Below, piece after piece: positions 6,346 through 7,881 of a stretch of DNA of 7,881 nucleotides (position 1 is its first letter; every line of letters starts with the position of its first letter). The notes beneath the pieces were generated by a model. That model was given only the letters and a program-made list of their open reading frames with translations. It searched no databases and was not told the DNA's origin. The stretch comes from Bacteroides sp. (lineage in GTDB: Bacteria; Bacteroidota; Bacteroidia; Bacteroidales; Bacteroidaceae): the NCBI GenBank assembly GCA_019412865.1, contig DXOJ01000161.1, forward strand, positions 1 to 7,881, written 5' to 3'. The position numbers and the translations under genes are program-made.

Positions 6346-7597
6346 TTATAGGCAATTAATGTTTATAATCTGACTGATGTCAGTAGTATAACGCCCGGAG
6401 AGTTGTTCTTGTTTAAGTTTCCAGTCTCTCCCCGTTCCTTGGATTGCTAATTTAACGAGTTGACTGTGTTCACCGTTAATCTTATCTATTGCCTGTTGAA
6501 GTCTTTCCCGCTTTTCACGATCCACTGAATCAAAAAGTCCAAGCTGGGCACCTTCGGTTATTTCAGTGATGATAACCCCGGCTTTCTTATACTGATAACC
6601 TTGCATGAATATTGTCTTTAATCCAGCTAGCGCATAATGTACTATCTCTTGAGTGTCATTTGTTGGTACCGGAAGCTGTATTACTGTATTCTTCCAGTAT
6701 TGTGGTAAATCTTCTCGGAAGTTATTCGTATGAATGAATACCATCAGAGACATTGCATAAGATTTTTGTTTCCGGAGTTTTCTTGCACAAGTAGAGGCAT
6801 GAGTAGCAATAGCTTCAACCATCGTGTCTATATCAGTGAGCATTTTGCCAAATGAGCGACTAGTGCAAATTTGCTTCTTGGCCGGTGGAGCTGATTCCAT
6901 ATCAATACATGATATACCGCGAAGTTCTTTCCATGTACGTTCTCCTACAACAGTCATATTCTTGCGTACCCATGCACCGGAAAGCAGCGTAAAGTCGTAT
7001 GCTGTTTTCACTCCTTGCTTTTCGAGCTTTGCTGCTTGTCTACGTCCGATTCCCCACACATCACCGATATTCGTCAGTTGTAGGGCTTTGATTCGTTTAT
7101 CTTCAGTGTCTATAATGCATAGCCGATTATATGCGGGATATTTCTTTGCGAACTTATTAGCTACCTTTGCAAGCGTCTTGGTAGGGGCAATACCTAAACT
7201 AACAGGAATGCCTGTCCCACGTGTTACCTGGTTTACTATTTTTGTTCCAAGTGATTGAATATATTGAATGCCGTCAAGGTTGATAAACGCTTCGTCGATA
7301 GAATAAACTTCCAGTTCGGGTACTAATCCTGCTAAAATAGACATCACTCGTCCGGACATATCACCATACAGCGTATAATTGCTACTGAATACGGCAACTC
7401 CGTGACTGCTTACTAAATCCTTAATCTGATAAAACAGGTACTCCCATTTTGATACCTAGTAATTTAGATTCATTACTTCGTGCAATAACACACCCATCAT
7501 TGTTACTAAGTACGACGACAGGCTTCCCATTAAGCAACGGGTTAAATACCCGCTCACAGGAAGCGTAGAAGTTATTGCAGTCCATCAATCCGAACAT
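6346..7597 (-). pseudogene. umuC: UmuC-type Y-family DNA polymerase, interrupted by a one-base frameshift
   Basis: UmuC is the catalytic subunit of the translesion polymerase Pol V. The true start is ATG 7597-7595, giving MFGLMDCNNFYASCERVF with the catalytic Asp of the first motif, then SNNDGCVIARSNE. After 58 residues the frame ends at TAA 7423-7421. The next frame continues the family sequence without a gap (FYQIKDLVSSHGVAVFSSNYTLYGDMSGR), then VYSIDEAF with the catalytic Asp-Glu pair, the little-finger domain and a normal C-terminus. Removing one base near the T run at 7434-7431 restores a 416-residue protein, the usual length. ATG 7359 would give only the 337-residue remainder lacking the first catalytic Asp, hence inactive. 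The start overlaps the umuD stop by one base (TAATG), and the SRAP gene begins one base after the umuC stop. A sequencing or assembly error is the main alternative to a real mutation. Confidence 0.88.
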
Positions 7598-7881
7598 TAT
7601 CTTTTCCTCCGATTCTTTTTAATTGTATAAGTTACTATTCCCCACACCATAAACTCATTATCTCTTGTTACCTTAATCAAGGGATAATCAGGATTGGAGG
7701 GAACCAACCAAGCTGCATCAGGTTCTAATCTTACTCTTTTGACAGTAAATTCCCCGTCTATAAAGCACACGGCAAGATCATCATCCAGTAATTCAAGTGA
7801 CTTGTCAATTACAAGTATATCACCTTCTTCTATTCCCTCATCCTTCATTGAATCTCCGACTACGCGTCCGTAAAATGTGCT
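7597..7881 (-). CDS. umuD: UmuD-like self-cleaving SOS protein (LexA/S24 peptidase fold), N-terminus outside window
   Basis: UmuD is the Pol V cofactor that, on RecA filaments, cleaves its own N-terminal tail with a Ser-Lys dyad to become UmuD'. The frame is open to the right edge, and the sequence entering from there reads TFYGRVVGDSMKDEGIEEGD, with the nucleophilic serine in GDSM (codon 7851-7849). The general-base lysine is in FTVKRV, about 35 residues later, followed by PSNPDYPLIKV and a strand ending VWGIVTYTIKKNRRKR. The ATG at 7848 lies just after the serine and cannot be the true start, so roughly the first 50-60 residues, including the cleavage site, are off the window. The stop overlaps the umuC start as TAATG, indicating coupled translation. 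The promoter and any SOS operator would lie beyond the right edge. Confidence 0.9.
   Translation of the reverse strand, partial: STFYGRVVGDSMKDEGIEEGDILVIDKSLELLDDDLAVCFIDGEFTVKRVRLEPDAAWLVPSNPDYPLIKVTRDNEFMVWGIVTYTIKKNRRKR

Noticed and set aside
6824..7258. Plus-strand frame inside umuC
   Set aside because: It is antisense to well-conserved polymerase sequence and resembles no protein family.
6346..7359. ATG 7359 as the true start of a shorter polymerase
   Set aside because: The missing N-terminal part of UmuC is present upstream in another frame, and its own ATG overlaps the umuD stop.
7421..7440. Programmed ribosomal frameshifting in umuC
   Set aside because: No slippery heptamer or downstream structure is evident, and UmuC proteins are not known to need it; mutation or sequence error is simpler.

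Overview
The window looks like accessory chromosomal DNA from a member of the Bacteroidales (Bacteroides, Parabacteroides or Phocaeicola-like). I infer this from three things: the style of the DnaB, UmuC and SRAP proteins, a Bacteroides-type -7 promoter box (TAnnTTTG) in front of the transposase operon, and the general lack of Shine-Dalgarno sequences. No taxonomic search was possible.

Layout, left to right. (1) Positions 2-1184, AT-rich, plus strand: the C-terminal ATPase part of a DnaB-type helicase, cut by the window edge, followed 13 bp later by an unrecognised 105-residue protein. (2) Positions 1187-3868: a complete IS66-family insertion sequence of 2682 bp with 24-bp terminal inverted repeats (22/24 matching) and the three genes tnpA, tnpB and tnpC. 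All three are intact and the DDE residues are present. (3) Positions 3870-5626, AT-rich, plus strand: an abiH-type abortive-infection gene whose first codons are missing exactly at the IS end, then an intact Mrr-like PD-(D/E)XK nuclease gene. Together they look like a phage-defence pair. (4) Positions 5646-7881, minus strand: an SOS mutagenesis operon, transcribed in the order umuD (partial), umuC (one-base frameshift), SRAP peptidase. The genes are packed with a 1-bp overlap and a 1-bp gap. The defence pair and the SOS operon converge on a hairpin that could terminate both.

How it fits together: the IS66 copy has no 8-bp target duplication, and the DNA to its left does not supply the missing start of abiH. 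A simple insertion therefore does not explain the locus. An IS-linked deletion or recombination probably joined the helicase-side DNA to the defence genes and silenced abiH. The nuclease gene downstream is intact but has lost its native promoter region. In the SOS operon, UmuD would be the RecA-triggered cofactor, UmuC the Y-family polymerase catalytic subunit and SRAP the protector of abasic sites in single-stranded DNA, but the umuC frameshift predicts no active polymerase from this copy unless it is a sequencing error. I see no RNA genes, CRISPR arrays or attachment sites, and no gene-free stretch over 300 bp.
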